Positions 7,044 to 15,411 are shown, numbered from the stretch's first letter. The stretch is 45,947 nt of DNA from Selenomonas sp. (GCA_022773585.1 JALEZZ010000068.1:1-45947), one strand, 5' to 3'. The notes: generated from the letters alone by a model not told the origin. A program made the numbers and translations.

Positions 7044-8215
7044 AAAAGTTGAACCTCTATCGCTGCTACCGCATCCTCGGCTGGGAATTCACATTCACGC
7101 CGGCGCGGCTCGTGCTGCTGTGCCTCGCCGGCATCATGGCCTGCGTTGCCATCGTGCGGCTCCTGACGGGCTTCCAGTACGTCACGCATCTCACGGACGA
7201 AACGCCGTGGGGCCTCTGGATTTCATTCGACGTGCTCTGCGGCGTCGCGCTCGCGGGCGGCGGCTATTCGACGGCGCTGCTCGTCAGCGGATTCAAAGTG
7301 CAGAAATACGGCGTTGTCGCGCGCAGCGCACTCCTGACGTCGCTCCTCGGCTACATCCTCGTCATGGCGGGGCTGTTCCTCGACATCGGCCTCTGGCCGC
7401 ATTTCTGGCGGCCGTTCGTCTCGTGGGGCTATACGTCTGTGCTGTTCGAGGTTTTCTGGTGCATCTCGATTTACACGACGATCCTGACGCTCGAATTCCA
7501 CGAAGTCATCACGGAGCGCATGTTCAAATTCCTGCATCCGTACATTCTGAAAATCCTGCCCGTGCTCGTCATCATCGGCCTGATTTTCCCGATGATGCAC
7601 CAGTCGTCGCTCGGCGGCCTGTTCCTGATTGCGAAGAGCAAGATGTTCCCGCTCTGGTGGAGCCCGATTCTGCCGCTCTACTTCCTGATTTCTTCGTTCT
7701 TCGTCGGCTCGGCGATGGTCTGCGTCGAGAGCGACCTTGCACGGCGGAACTACGGCCATGAAGTCGATCCTGACATCATGCGCCAGCTCACGCGCGTCGG
7801 CGGCGTCATCATGGCCATCTACCTCGTCATGAAGATTGTCGATGTCACGATGCACGATCAGTGGGGCTATGTCTTCCTCGGCACGATGCAGAGCAACCTC
7901 TACCTCGTCGAGATGATCTTCGGCATCATCATCCCGCTCATCATCATCTTCAGCCCGCTCGCCTACAAGAAATGGGGCGTGCTGACGTACTCGTGGCTCG
8001 TCGTGCTCGGCGTCGTCATGAACCGCCTGAACTGTGTCTTTACGGCGATGTACAAGTCCGGCGACTACTTCCCGTCCGTCTTCGAATTCGCCGTCAGCAT
8101 CGGCCTCGTCTCGGTCGGCTGCCTCGTCTACGGCGTCATCGTCGAGAACTTCAACGTCCTCGGCAACAAGCGCGCGACGCAGCATCATATTTTGCAGAAA
8201 ACAGACTTGCTGTGA
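7040..8215 (+). CDS. NrfD/HybB-type polytopic membrane subunit
   Basis: Integral membrane quinone-interacting subunit of the NrfD/PsrC/HybB family. The 391-aa protein begins with a soluble stretch, then about nine hydrophobic helices, including LVLLCLAGIMACVAIVRLL, the motif PWGLWISFDVLCGVALAGGG (residues 54-73, a family hallmark), FEVFWCISIYTTILTLEF, and FPMMHQSSLGGLF near residue 190, which matches the conserved HQSSLG motif of HybB/NrfD. It ends the hydrogenase operon and overlaps the ferredoxin gene by 4 nt. Together the three subunits resemble E. coli Hyd-2 with its [NiFe] module replaced by an [FeFe] enzyme, implying exchange of electrons between H2 and the quinone pool. Direction and proton coupling are inferred. 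Confidence 0.9.
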   Translation: MKKLNLYRCYRILGWEFTFTPARLVLLCLAGIMACVAIVRLLTGFQYVTHLTDETPWGLWISFDVLCGVALAGGGYSTALLVSGFKVQKYGVVARSALLTSLLGYILVMAGLFLDIGLWPHFWRPFVSWGYTSVLFEVFWCISIYTTILTLEFHEVITERMFKFLHPYILKILPVLVIIGLIFPMMHQSSLGGLFLIAKSKMFPLWWSPILPLYFLISSFFVGSAMVCVESDLARRNYGHEVDPDIMRQLTRVGGVIMAIYLVMKIVDVTMHDQWGYVFLGTMQSNLYLVEMIFGIIIPLIIIFSPLAYKKWGVLTYSWLVVLGVVMNRLNCVFTAMYKSGDYFPSVFEFAVSIGLVSVGCLVYGVIVENFNVLGNKRATQHHILQKTDLL

Positions 8216-8224
8216 CGGTTGGAA

Positions 8225-8419
8225 GCCTCCCTCTCAGAGGGAGGTGCCCGAAGGGCGGAGGGAGTCTCACAAGCACGGCCTATGAAATGCATGATTGTGA
8301 CTTATGCGGGTTGCGAAGTTTTTTCGATGCCCGTGTAAGATGCAATCGTACATCTCACACGCTCATCTTGTGAGACTCCTTCAGTCAGCTTCGCTGACAG
8401 CTCCCTCTGGGAGGGAGCC
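8225..8419. repeat. Palindromic intergenic repeat, full copy B (core subtype 1)
   Basis: A 195-bp copy with the same order of parts as copy A: end hairpin, GCCC-GAA-GGGC hairpin, core GGAGGGAGTCTCACAAG, inner stem (GATTGTGACTTATGCGGG with CCCGTGTAAGATGCAATC), then the mirrored core CTTGTGAGACTCC, a CAGC-TTCG-GCTG-type hairpin and the end hairpin CTCCCTC/GAGGGAG. It starts 10 nt after the hydrogenase operon and fills the first half of the gene-free stretch before the phosphatase gene. No T tract follows its hairpins. Confidence 0.9.
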
Positions 8420-8463
8420 TGATTCATGCTTTCAGGGCATATCGAAACGTTAATAAGAAGCAT

Positions 8464-8492
8464 TTGCCAATTTAAGCGCCCTCCTTTATGAT
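8464..8492 (+). promoter_or_regulatory. Promoter of the Tat phosphatase gene
   Basis: TTGCCA (8464-8469), 17-bp spacer, TATGAT (8487-8492); each box matches 5 of 6 consensus positions. The predicted start near 8499 falls in the loop of the inverted repeat 8476-8519. Confidence 0.65.
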
Positions 8493-8519
8493 AAAGACAA
8501 CCATCATAAAGGAGGGTGC
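8476..8519. promoter_or_regulatory. 17-bp inverted repeat overlapping the -10 box and the ribosome-binding site
   Basis: Arms at 8476-8492 (GCGCCCTCCTTTATGAT) and 8503-8519 (ATCATAAAGGAGGGTGC) pair along their whole length with one G-T pair and a 10-nt loop. The right arm contains the Shine-Dalgarno AAAGGAGGG of the gene at 8526; the left arm contains the -10 box. RNA that includes both arms would hide the ribosome-binding site, whereas RNA started near 8499 would contain only the right arm. Confidence 0.7.
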
Positions 8520-8525
8520 TTTGCT

Positions 8526-9815
8526 ATGGAAAAGAAGATTTCTCGGCGCACGTTTTTGAAAGTCGCAGGCGGGGCGCTGCTCCTCGCGGGGGCGGGCGGT
8601 GCTTGGTACGAGCAGCGCACGCTCGGACGTCTCGCGAACCGCGTCGCTGGCGATGTCACGGGAGCCATCGATGCCTCGTTTGTGCGGCAGGTTGTCGCGG
8701 CAGACAACCAGACGGCGCGCACGATCATGTGGCAGTCGGCGGCCGAGCAGAAAGAGGCCGCTGTCGAGCTCCGCGCCGAGGGCGGCGACGTGCTGAAGAC
8801 CTTTGCGGCTGAGAGTACGCCTTACAGCGACGACGGCGTCTCGTCGTACCTCCAGACGGCGCGCCTTGATGGCCTCGCAGCTGGCAAATCCTATGAATAT
8901 CGTCTGCGCGACGGCAAGCGGGCAGGCGAGTGGCAGAAGCTTCGCGCCGATGACGGCAAATCATTTTCGGCGCTCGTCTTCCCCGATTCGCAGTCAAATG
9001 ATTACAGCGGCTGGCAGGAGATCGCGCGCAGTGCCTACGAGCGCAATCCTGACGCCGATTTCTTCATCAATATGGGCGATCTCGTTGACAATGGCGAAGA
9101 CCATCGCCAGTGGGAAGCATGGTTCGACGCCGTCGCACCGCTTTCGGCGAACATCCCCGTTGCGCCGATCATGGGCAACCACGAAACGTACGATCAGAAT
9201 TGGAAGGTGCGCCTGCCGAAGGCTTATCTCGCGCAGTTCGCCGTGCCGGAGGTCGGGAGCGAGTCATTCCGCCGCTATTACTATTCGTTCGACTACGGCC
9301 AGGCACACTTCATCGTGCTCAACACGCAGCAGGATGAGACGAATGATTTCCATGCTGGCCTCCTCGATGAGCAGCAGGCGTGGTTTCAGAAAGACATCGC
9401 GGCAAGCAAGGCGGCATGGAACATTGTCCTGATGCACAAAGACCCGATCCAGTACAGCTTCCAGAGCCGTCCCGGCCGCGAGGAAGGCTTCAGCGACGAC
9501 GGGAGGATGTGGATGCCGCTCTTTGATGCGCATGGCGTCGACCTCGTGCTCTCGGCTCATCTCCACACGTACCGCAACCGCGGCCACATCAAGGGGTTCC
9601 AGCGTGACGCGAGTGGCCCGCTCTACATCATCACGGGCGTCGCGGGCAACGTCCGCTATCCGAATCTCTGGAAAGACCATCACCTCGATGAAGTCGTCGC
9701 GCCCCAGCCCGAGGTCGACAACTATATGACGGTCAAAGGCGATGCAAAGCATATCGAAATCCAGAGCTTCCAGCCGGACGGCAGTGTGATTGATACGGCG
9801 AAACTAGAAAAGTGA
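8526..9815 (+). CDS. Tat-exported metallophosphoesterase, purple acid phosphatase-like
   Basis: Exported binuclear-metal phosphatase. The 429-aa protein begins with a twin-arginine signal (ISRRTFLKVAGGALLLAGAGG, residues 5-25). A fibronectin-III-like purple-acid-phosphatase N-domain follows, about residues 50-145 (DNQTARTIMWQS...LDGLAAGKSYEYRL). The calcineurin-type phosphoesterase domain shows FPDSQSN, GDLVDNG, GNHETYD, a His in LMHKDP and the metal-binding SAHLHTYRN. The first motif reads DSQ where DxH is usual, so the first metal ligand set may differ. It has its own promoter and an RBS-embedding inverted repeat, and stands alone between two repeat copies. The substrate is unknown; phosphate scavenging from phosphoesters in the periplasm is the likely role. 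Confidence 0.85.
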   Translation: MEKKISRRTFLKVAGGALLLAGAGGAWYEQRTLGRLANRVAGDVTGAIDASFVRQVVAADNQTARTIMWQSAAEQKEAAVELRAEGGDVLKTFAAESTPYSDDGVSSYLQTARLDGLAAGKSYEYRLRDGKRAGEWQKLRADDGKSFSALVFPDSQSNDYSGWQEIARSAYERNPDADFFINMGDLVDNGEDHRQWEAWFDAVAPLSANIPVAPIMGNHETYDQNWKVRLPKAYLAQFAVPEVGSESFRRYYYSFDYGQAHFIVLNTQQDETNDFHAGLLDEQQAWFQKDIAASKAAWNIVLMHKDPIQYSFQSRPGREEGFSDDGRMWMPLFDAHGVDLVLSAHLHTYRNRGHIKGFQRDASGPLYIITGVAGNVRYPNLWKDHHLDEVVAPQPEVDNYMTVKGDAKHIEIQSFQPDGSVIDTAKLEK

Positions 9816-9837
9816 ATCGCAGGACGAAGGAGATGCC

Positions 9838-10028
9838 TTCCCCACAGGGGAAGGTGGCGCCGCAGGCGACGGAAAGGGTGTCGGAGGCAGGCCATAACTC
9901 TATATAAAAAATTTGAGTCGAAGGATCATTGAAAGCCTTCGACTCAATTTTTATTTTGAAAAGTTTTGTCGTATCTTCGACACCCGCTCAGTCACGCTTC
10001 GCGTGCCAGCTCTCCCGGAGGGAGAGCC
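9838..10028. repeat. Palindromic intergenic repeat, copy D (core subtype 3)
   Basis: Same architecture as the other copies but with a different core: end hairpin CCTTCCCC/GGGGAAGG, hairpin GGCGCCGCAGGCG, core AAAGGGTGTCGGAG, then the mirrored core TCTTCGACACCC, hairpin CACGC-TTC-GCGTG and end hairpin CTCTCCC/GGGAGAG. The inner stem is replaced by, or has become, a terminator (9913-9947). The right end abuts the stop codon of lysA. Confidence 0.8.
9913..9955. terminator. Bidirectional terminator between the phosphatase gene and lysA
   Basis: A perfect 12-bp stem TTGAGTCGAAGG (9913-9924) / CCTTCGACTCAA (9936-9947) with an 11-nt loop. T-rich sequence follows on the + strand (9948-9955), and A-rich sequence precedes it (9904-9912), giving a T tract on the - strand. 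It lies between convergent genes, inside repeat copy D. Confidence 0.85.
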
Positions 10029-11297
10029 TCATTTATTCCCCATCATCGCGCCATCAAATCCCGTCAGCGTTGCGAAGTGGTCCGCGAGCGTCTCGGCACG
10101 GCGGATGAGCTCGATGCTGCCGTCTTCACGCAGCAGCAGCTCGGCGCACCAGAGCTTGCCGTTGTAGTTGAAGCCCATGGCGCTGCCATGCGCGCCGGTG
10201 TCGTGGATGATTAAGAGGTCGCCGATTTCGATTTCCGGCAGCATCCGGTCGATGGCGAACTTGTCATTGTTCTCGCAGAGAGAGCCGGTAATGTCATATC
10301 TATGATCGCACGGCTGAGATTCCTTGCCTGCAATCGTGATGTGGTGGTACGCGCCGTACATGGCCGGACGCATGAGGTTTGCCATGCAGGAGTCGAGGCC
10401 GATGTAGTCTTTGTACGTCTTCTTCTCGTGGATGACGGTCGAGACGAGCCAGCCGGACGGGCCCGTGATCAGGCGGCCGCATTCCGTGAAGATGGCGACG
10501 TCGCCGAGACCTGCGGGCACCATCATTTCGTCGTAGAGTTTGTGGATGCCTTCGCCAATCGCTTCGAGGTCGAGCGGGTCTTCTTCCGGGCGGTACGGGA
10601 TGCCGAAGCCGCCGCCGAGATCGAGGAACTCGACATGGATGCCGAGGCGTTCCTGCAGTTCCTTTGCGAGGCCGAACATGAGTTTTGCCGTGAAGAGGAA
10701 AGCCTCCGTGCGGCGCTCGTTCGATGCGACCATCGTATGCAGGCCGAACCGCTTGACGCCTTTGTCCTGCGCCATCTTGTAGGCTTCAAAGAGCTGCCCG
10801 CGCGTCAGGCCGTACTTCGCTTCTGTCGGCTTGCCGATGATGTCGTTGCCTTCCATGAGGTCGCCGGGGTTGTAGCGGAAGCAGAGGCATTTCGGCAGAC
10901 CTGCGTTTTCTTCGAGGTAGTCGAGGTGGCTGATGTCGTCGAGGTTGATGATCGCACCGAGCTCGATGGCTTTCTGGAACTCGTCAGCCGGCGTGTCGTT
11001 CGACGTCAAGAGGATTTCTTCGCCCTTGACGCCTGCGACGTCCGACAGCACGAGCTCGGCGAGGCTGCTGCAGTCTGTGCCCGCGCCTTCCTCGTGGAGA
11101 ATCTGCACGATGCGCGGGTTCGGCAGCGCCTTGACGGCGAACTGGTTGCGGAATTTCGGTGCCCAGCGGAACGCGTGGTTCAGGGCGCGGAGCGTCGCGC
11201 GAATCTTCTTCTCGTCATAGATATGGAACGGCGTGGGATATTTCTTGACGACGTCCTTGAGTTCATCATAAGTGAGAGGGAATGTCTTTTCTGACAT
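10029..11297 (-). CDS. lysA: Diaminopimelate decarboxylase
   Basis: PLP-dependent decarboxylation of meso-diaminopimelate to L-lysine. The 422-aa fold-type III protein shows the PLP lysine in FAVKALPNP (about residues 53-61), the Gly-rich phosphate loop FLDLGGGFGIPY (about residues 222-233), ECGRLITGPSG (about 273), and the active-site GSLCENNDKF (about 343) with the Cys contributed across the dimer. AGGAGG lies 7 nt before the ATG, and a consensus promoter sits 50 nt upstream. The neighbouring topB is divergent. Related arginine/ornithine/lysine decarboxylases share this fold, but the GSLCE motif and length fit LysA best. The stop codon touches repeat copy D. Confidence 0.92.
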   Translation of the reverse strand: MSEKTFPLTYDELKDVVKKYPTPFHIYDEKKIRATLRALNHAFRWAPKFRNQFAVKALPNPRIVQILHEEGAGTDCSSLAELVLSDVAGVKGEEILLTSNDTPADEFQKAIELGAIINLDDISHLDYLEENAGLPKCLCFRYNPGDLMEGNDIIGKPTEAKYGLTRGQLFEAYKMAQDKGVKRFGLHTMVASNERRTEAFLFTAKLMFGLAKELQERLGIHVEFLDLGGGFGIPYRPEEDPLDLEAIGEGIHKLYDEMMVPAGLGDVAIFTECGRLITGPSGWLVSTVIHEKKTYKDYIGLDSCMANLMRPAMYGAYHHITIAGKESQPCDHRYDITGSLCENNDKFAIDRMLPEIEIGDLLIIHDTGAHGSAMGFNYNGKLWCAELLLREDGSIELIRRAETLADHFATLTGFDGAMMGNK

Positions 11298-11350
11298 GCG
11301 TGTGCCTCCTGTGTGGATTTCGATGCAACTATCTGTAAAAATGTAAATCC

Positions 11351-11380
11351 ATTATAACAAAATATGCATAGCTGTGTCAA
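11351..11380 (-). promoter_or_regulatory. Consensus sigma-70 promoter of lysA
   Basis: On the minus strand: TTGACA (11380-11375), 18-bp spacer, TATAAT (11356-11351). Both boxes are perfect matches. No riboswitch-like structure was seen in the short leader. Confidence 0.88.
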
Positions 11381-11482
11381 TTTCGATTCCATGAATTTCT
11401 ATGGGAAATACATGGAAGGACTAGGAACAAGCGGCAGACTTGTGATAAGATAGAAGGGACATTTTCTGGAGGTGTGAGACGG

Positions 11483-14035
11483 TTGCGTTTGTATATTGCC
11501 GAGAAACCGAGCATGGGACGCGAGATTGCGAAGTGCCTGAAGGGGCCGGTGCAGCGCCATGATGGCTATCTCGTGACGCAGGACGGCGTCGTGACGTGGC
11601 TCTTCGGCCATATCCTGCGGCAGGCCGAGCCGGAGGAGTACGATGCGCGTTACAAGAGATGGCGCGCGGAAGACCTGCCCATCCTGCCGCAGGAGTGGAA
11701 GCTCTACGTCGCGAAGGACAGCGCGAAGCAGTTCGGCATCGTGAAAGGTCTCATCGCAAAGGCGGACGAAATCGTCCATGCAGGCGACCCAGATCGCGAA
11801 GGGCAGCTGCTCGTCGACGAGGTGCTCGACTACCTCGGCAACAAGAAGCCCGTGCAGCGCATCCTCCTCAACGCGCTTGACGAAAAGAGCATCAAGAGCG
11901 CGAATGCCCACCTGCAGCCGAATGAGAAATTCTTCAACCTCAAGCAGTCGGCGCTCGCGCGCGCCCGCGCGGACTGGCTCATCGGCATGAACCTCTCACG
12001 CGCCTATACGCTCGCCGCGCGGCGGGCGGGGCACAGCCGCATCGTGCTGCCGATCGGCCGCGTGAAGACGCCGACGCTCGCGCTTGTCGTGCGGCGGGAA
12101 CGCGAAATCGAGAATTTCAAGCCCGTCGATTACTATCATCTGCGGGCGACGTTCCAGCACGAAAACGGCAGCTTCACGGCCGAGTGGAAGCCGCGCGATA
12201 CGATGGCGGGCCTTGACAACGAGAACCGGCTGATCGACAAAGCCGTCGCCGAGGCAAAGCTCAAGGCGCTTTCCGAAGCGCCGCGCGAGGGCAGGCTCAC
12301 GGGCTACCAGAAACAGAAGAAGCAGGAAGCCGCGCCGCTGCCATTCTCGCTTTCGAGCCTGCAGGTGCTCGCGGGCAAGCGCTTTGGCTACGAGCCGCAG
12401 CTCGTGCTCGACACGGCGCAGAAGCTTTATGAAAAAAAGCTCACGACGTACCCGCGCTCGGATTGCGAATACTTGCCGACGAACCAGTTCGGCGAGGCGA
12501 AGACGATTCTTCAGAACCTCGGCGCGGCACAGGGCTCGCCGCTCGCAGCTTGGGCGGCGGGTGCAGATGCGAAGCGCAAGAGCCGCGCTTGGAACGACAA
12601 GAAGATTTCGGCGCATCACGCCATCATCCCGACGACGGTGCGCGTGAATCCCGAAACGCTGCCCGCGACGGAGCGCAACCTCTACGAACTCATCGCGCGC
12701 GGCTACATCGCGCAGTTCTACCCGCCGCACGTCTACGACCAGACGAAGGTCGAAGTCACATACAAAGACGAGCTCTTCACGGCGAGCGGCCGCACGGAGC
12801 GCGACCCGGGCTGGAAGATCATGTACCAGTCGAAGAAAAAGGCGGCAAAAGCGGGCGGCACCGACGACGAGAACGGAGACGAGAGCGAAAGCGACAAGCG
12901 CGGCGAAGATGAAAATGATTCGCTGCCTGTCATGAAGAAGGGCGATGCGGTCGAATACACGCAGGGCGAACTCAAAAAGTCCGTCACAAAGCCTCCCGTC
13001 CGTTTCACGCCTGCGACACTGCTCGCGGGCATGAAGGAAATCCACAAGTACGTCAAGAATCCCGAGGCCAAGAAGCAGCTCAAGGACGTCTATGGCATCG
13101 GCACCGAGGCGACGCGCGCGACCATCATCGACGACCTCATCAAGCGGAAGTTCCTGCACCCGCAGGGCAAGAAGAAATATCTCGTCCCGACGCCGTCTGC
13201 GTATTTGCTCGTCGACGCTCTGCCCGACGAGATGACGTATCCGGATTCCACGGCCATCTGGGAAGACCGTCTGCACTCGATGTCTGAGGGCGACGGCACA
13301 CTCGACGATTTCCTCAAGGCGCAGATTGATTTCACGAAAACGCTCTGCGAAAAAGCCTGGGGCGTCAAGATGGAAGTGCATGGCGAGTACGTCTGCCCGC
13401 GCTGCAAGAGCGGCGTGCTCGTGCAGCGCAAGGGCAAAAACGGCGTGTTCTGGGGCTGCAGCAATTACCCGAAGTGCCGCCTGACGACGGACGACAAAGA
13501 TGGAAAGCCCGATATGGACGAGGCGAAGAATCGCGCAGCGTCGGGGCGGGGTGGAACGTTCGCAGGAAGCGGCAGCGTCAGTGAACCGGCCACACGGTCG
13601 GCAGCGGCCATGGCACGCGCTTCAGGCGGCAATCGGCGTACACGGCGCAGTGCAGGAGCGCCAGCCGCCGCCAGCGGCGCATCGTCGTTCGCGCCGGCGC
13701 AGGTCGCTTATGCAGAAAGCGCAGGCGATGCCCAGCCGAGCGCGGCTGACTGGGACGAACTCAACACCTTGTTCGGCCCGCCCGAGCCCTATGTGCCGAA
13801 AAACTGGAAGAACTGGAACGACAAGCCGAAGTACTCCGCGAGCCCGATGGAAAAGATGGGCAAGGAGCCGGAAGAAAAAAGCGGCAAGCCGCGCGAGAAA
13901 ATCCTCTGCCCGAGGTGCAAAGAAGGCCACCTGCGCAAGATTCGCGGCAAGAACGGCTCGTTCTGGGGCTGCAGCAACTACCCAAAGTGCACCGCGACAT
14001 TTGATGATCTGCACGGAAAGCCCGTGCTGGAGTAG
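11483..14035 (+). CDS. topB: DNA topoisomerase III with two C-terminal zinc ribbons
   Basis: Type IA topoisomerase that cuts one DNA strand through a tyrosine to decatenate or relax DNA. The 850-aa protein has the Toprim domain (LYIAEKPSMGREIA at the start; AGDPDREGQLLVDEVL near residue 100), the catalytic Tyr in TTYPRSDCEYLP (about residue 323) and KISAHHAIIPTT. The C-terminus carries two four-Cys zinc ribbons, CPRCKSGVLVQRKGKNGVFWGCSNYPKC-like near residue 638 and a near-copy near residue 810, separated by an Ala/Ser/Gly/Arg-rich low-complexity linker. The likely start is TTG 11483, 10 nt after GGAGG; the GTG at 11474 is only 1 nt from that site. It may be the first of a topB-helicase unit. 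Confidence 0.93.
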   Translation: MRLYIAEKPSMGREIAKCLKGPVQRHDGYLVTQDGVVTWLFGHILRQAEPEEYDARYKRWRAEDLPILPQEWKLYVAKDSAKQFGIVKGLIAKADEIVHAGDPDREGQLLVDEVLDYLGNKKPVQRILLNALDEKSIKSANAHLQPNEKFFNLKQSALARARADWLIGMNLSRAYTLAARRAGHSRIVLPIGRVKTPTLALVVRREREIENFKPVDYYHLRATFQHENGSFTAEWKPRDTMAGLDNENRLIDKAVAEAKLKALSEAPREGRLTGYQKQKKQEAAPLPFSLSSLQVLAGKRFGYEPQLVLDTAQKLYEKKLTTYPRSDCEYLPTNQFGEAKTILQNLGAAQGSPLAAWAAGADAKRKSRAWNDKKISAHHAIIPTTVRVNPETLPATERNLYELIARGYIAQFYPPHVYDQTKVEVTYKDELFTASGRTERDPGWKIMYQSKKKAAKAGGTDDENGDESESDKRGEDENDSLPVMKKGDAVEYTQGELKKSVTKPPVRFTPATLLAGMKEIHKYVKNPEAKKQLKDVYGIGTEATRATIIDDLIKRKFLHPQGKKKYLVPTPSAYLLVDALPDEMTYPDSTAIWEDRLHSMSEGDGTLDDFLKAQIDFTKTLCEKAWGVKMEVHGEYVCPRCKSGVLVQRKGKNGVFWGCSNYPKCRLTTDDKDGKPDMDEAKNRAASGRGGTFAGSGSVSEPATRSAAAMARASGGNRRTRRSAGAPAAASGASSFAPAQVAYAESAGDAQPSAADWDELNTLFGPPEPYVPKNWKNWNDKPKYSASPMEKMGKEPEEKSGKPREKILCPRCKEGHLRKIRGKNGSFWGCSNYPKCTATFDDLHGKPVLE

Positions 14036-14046
14036 TACGTTATTCA

Positions 14047-14118
14047 GCCTCCCTCTCAGAGGGCAATGTCATTAAGTTAAGGAATTCGATGTGCGTTGGC
14101 GCCCTCTGAGAGGGAGCC
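14047..14118. repeat. Collapsed repeat copy E carrying the shared 55-bp segment
   Basis: The left end hairpin (GCCTCCCTCTCAGAGGG) is followed directly by a segment beginning GCAATGTCATTAAGTTAAGG and then by a right end hairpin (CCCTCTGAGAGGG). The hairpin 2, core and inner stem are missing. Positions 14063-14117 are identical to 45809-45863. Confidence 0.8.
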
Positions 14119-14159
14119 TTTCATGAAAGTCATGCTCGTCAATAGCAAGGAGATTTTAT

Positions 14160-15308
14160 ATGGCAAGTTTCAACGATATAGATTTTGGCGGCCGCACGGC
14201 ATCGCTCATCGCGGCACTTTCCGCACAGGGCATCAAGGAGCCGCTGCCCGTCCAGACCGAGGCCATCCCGCGCCTGCTTTCGGGCGGCAACCTCGTCGTG
14301 CAGGCGCCGACGGGAACGGGGAAGACGCTCGCGTACCTGCTGCCTGCGCTCGCGCGCATCGACGCGGAGAAACTGCAGGCGCAGACCATCGTGCTCGCGC
14401 CGACGTATGAACTCGCGATGCAGATTGCAAAGACGGCGCAGGAGCTCGCGCAGGCGGCCGAGCTCCCCATCCGCGCCCTCGGCCTCATCGGCGGCGCGAA
14501 CATCCAGCGCCAGATGGAAAAGCTCAAGAAGAAACCGCAGCTCATCGTCGGCTCAGCCGGCCGCCTCATCGAGCTCGCACATAAGGGCAAGCTCAAGCTT
14601 CAGGACGTGAACTTCCTCGTCCTCGACGAATTCGACCGCCTGCTCGATGACCAGAACGCGAAGAACACGGCCGACATCGTCCAGCTCGTGCGCCGTGCCT
14701 GCGGCGACCATCCCATCCAGTACGCGCTGTTCTCGGCGACGGCGCCAAAGAAAGCTCTCGAACGCGCCGACTTCCTCGACCATCCCGAAGTCCTGCGCAT
14801 CGAGGCCGCACCCGCGGCCGCCCAGACCGTCGAGCACTACTACCGCATGACTCCATTCCGCGAAAAAATCGCCGAAATCCGCAAACTCACGCGCCGTCTC
14901 GGCGTGAAGCGCGGCATCGTCTTCATCAACCGCACATTCGACGCCGAGCGCACGCTCGAAAAGCTCCGCTACGACGGCATCACAGCCATCGCCTTGCTCG
15001 GCCATCAGGGCAAGCAGGCCAGAGCCAAAGCCCTCCAAGACTTCCGCAGCGGCAAAGCCACGCTCCTCCTCTCCACAGACCTCGCGGCACGCGGCCTCGA
15101 CATCCAGGACGTCGATACCGTGTTCAACCTTGACCTGCCAGAGGATGCAAAGACATACCTGCATCGGGCGGGAAGAACCGGTCGGGCCGGAAAAGAAGGC
15201 CGCGTCGTCACGCTGGCGGATTTGAAAGAAGCGCTGAAGCTCGAGAAGCTGTCGAAAGGGCTTGGGATTGAGTTTCGGAGGATGGCTTCGCCGCGGAAGA
15301 AGAAGTAA
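14160..15308 (+). CDS. DEAD-box ATP-dependent RNA helicase
   Basis: ATP-dependent RNA unwinding, probably in ribosome assembly or mRNA turnover. The 382-aa protein has a Q motif (LPVQTEAIP, about residues 29-37), Walker A APTGTGKT (about 49-56), PTYELA, a GG and the SAGRL box, motif II VLDEFDRL, motif III SAT, and in the C-terminal RecA domain STDLAARGLDIQDVD and motif VI HRAGRTGRAG. Motif II reads DEFD instead of DEAD. It is a minimal helicase core with almost no C-terminal extension, shorter than CshA or DbpA. AAGGAG lies 7 nt before the ATG. It follows topB after the collapsed repeat E. Confidence 0.93.
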   Translation: MASFNDIDFGGRTASLIAALSAQGIKEPLPVQTEAIPRLLSGGNLVVQAPTGTGKTLAYLLPALARIDAEKLQAQTIVLAPTYELAMQIAKTAQELAQAAELPIRALGLIGGANIQRQMEKLKKKPQLIVGSAGRLIELAHKGKLKLQDVNFLVLDEFDRLLDDQNAKNTADIVQLVRRACGDHPIQYALFSATAPKKALERADFLDHPEVLRIEAAPAAAQTVEHYYRMTPFREKIAEIRKLTRRLGVKRGIVFINRTFDAERTLEKLRYDGITAIALLGHQGKQARAKALQDFRSGKATLLLSTDLAARGLDIQDVDTVFNLDLPEDAKTYLHRAGRTGRAGKEGRVVTLADLKEALKLEKLSKGLGIEFRRMASPRKKK

Positions 15309-15352
15309 TGCCTTCGCAGATGGCAATCGTGCGGATTGCCTTGCCCTACCTT

Positions 15353-15411
15353 CGCCACTCCCACCACCGCTTTGCGGTCAGCCTCCCTCTGAGAGGGAGG
15401 CTGACTGGGGA
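15353..15411. repeat. Half copy F of the palindromic repeat
   Basis: Right-half elements only: a degenerate core (CCACTCCCACC), hairpin ACCGC-TTT-GCGGT and end hairpin GCCTCCCTCTGAGAGGGAGGC. It follows the helicase stop codon. The remaining 290 nt before the next gene hold the long hairpin at 15456-15658. Confidence 0.65.

Noticed and set aside
14600..14650. DEFD in helicase motif II as a sign of inactivity
   Set aside because: The catalytic Asp-Glu pair is kept, all other motifs are intact, and variants at the third position are known in active bacterial helicases.
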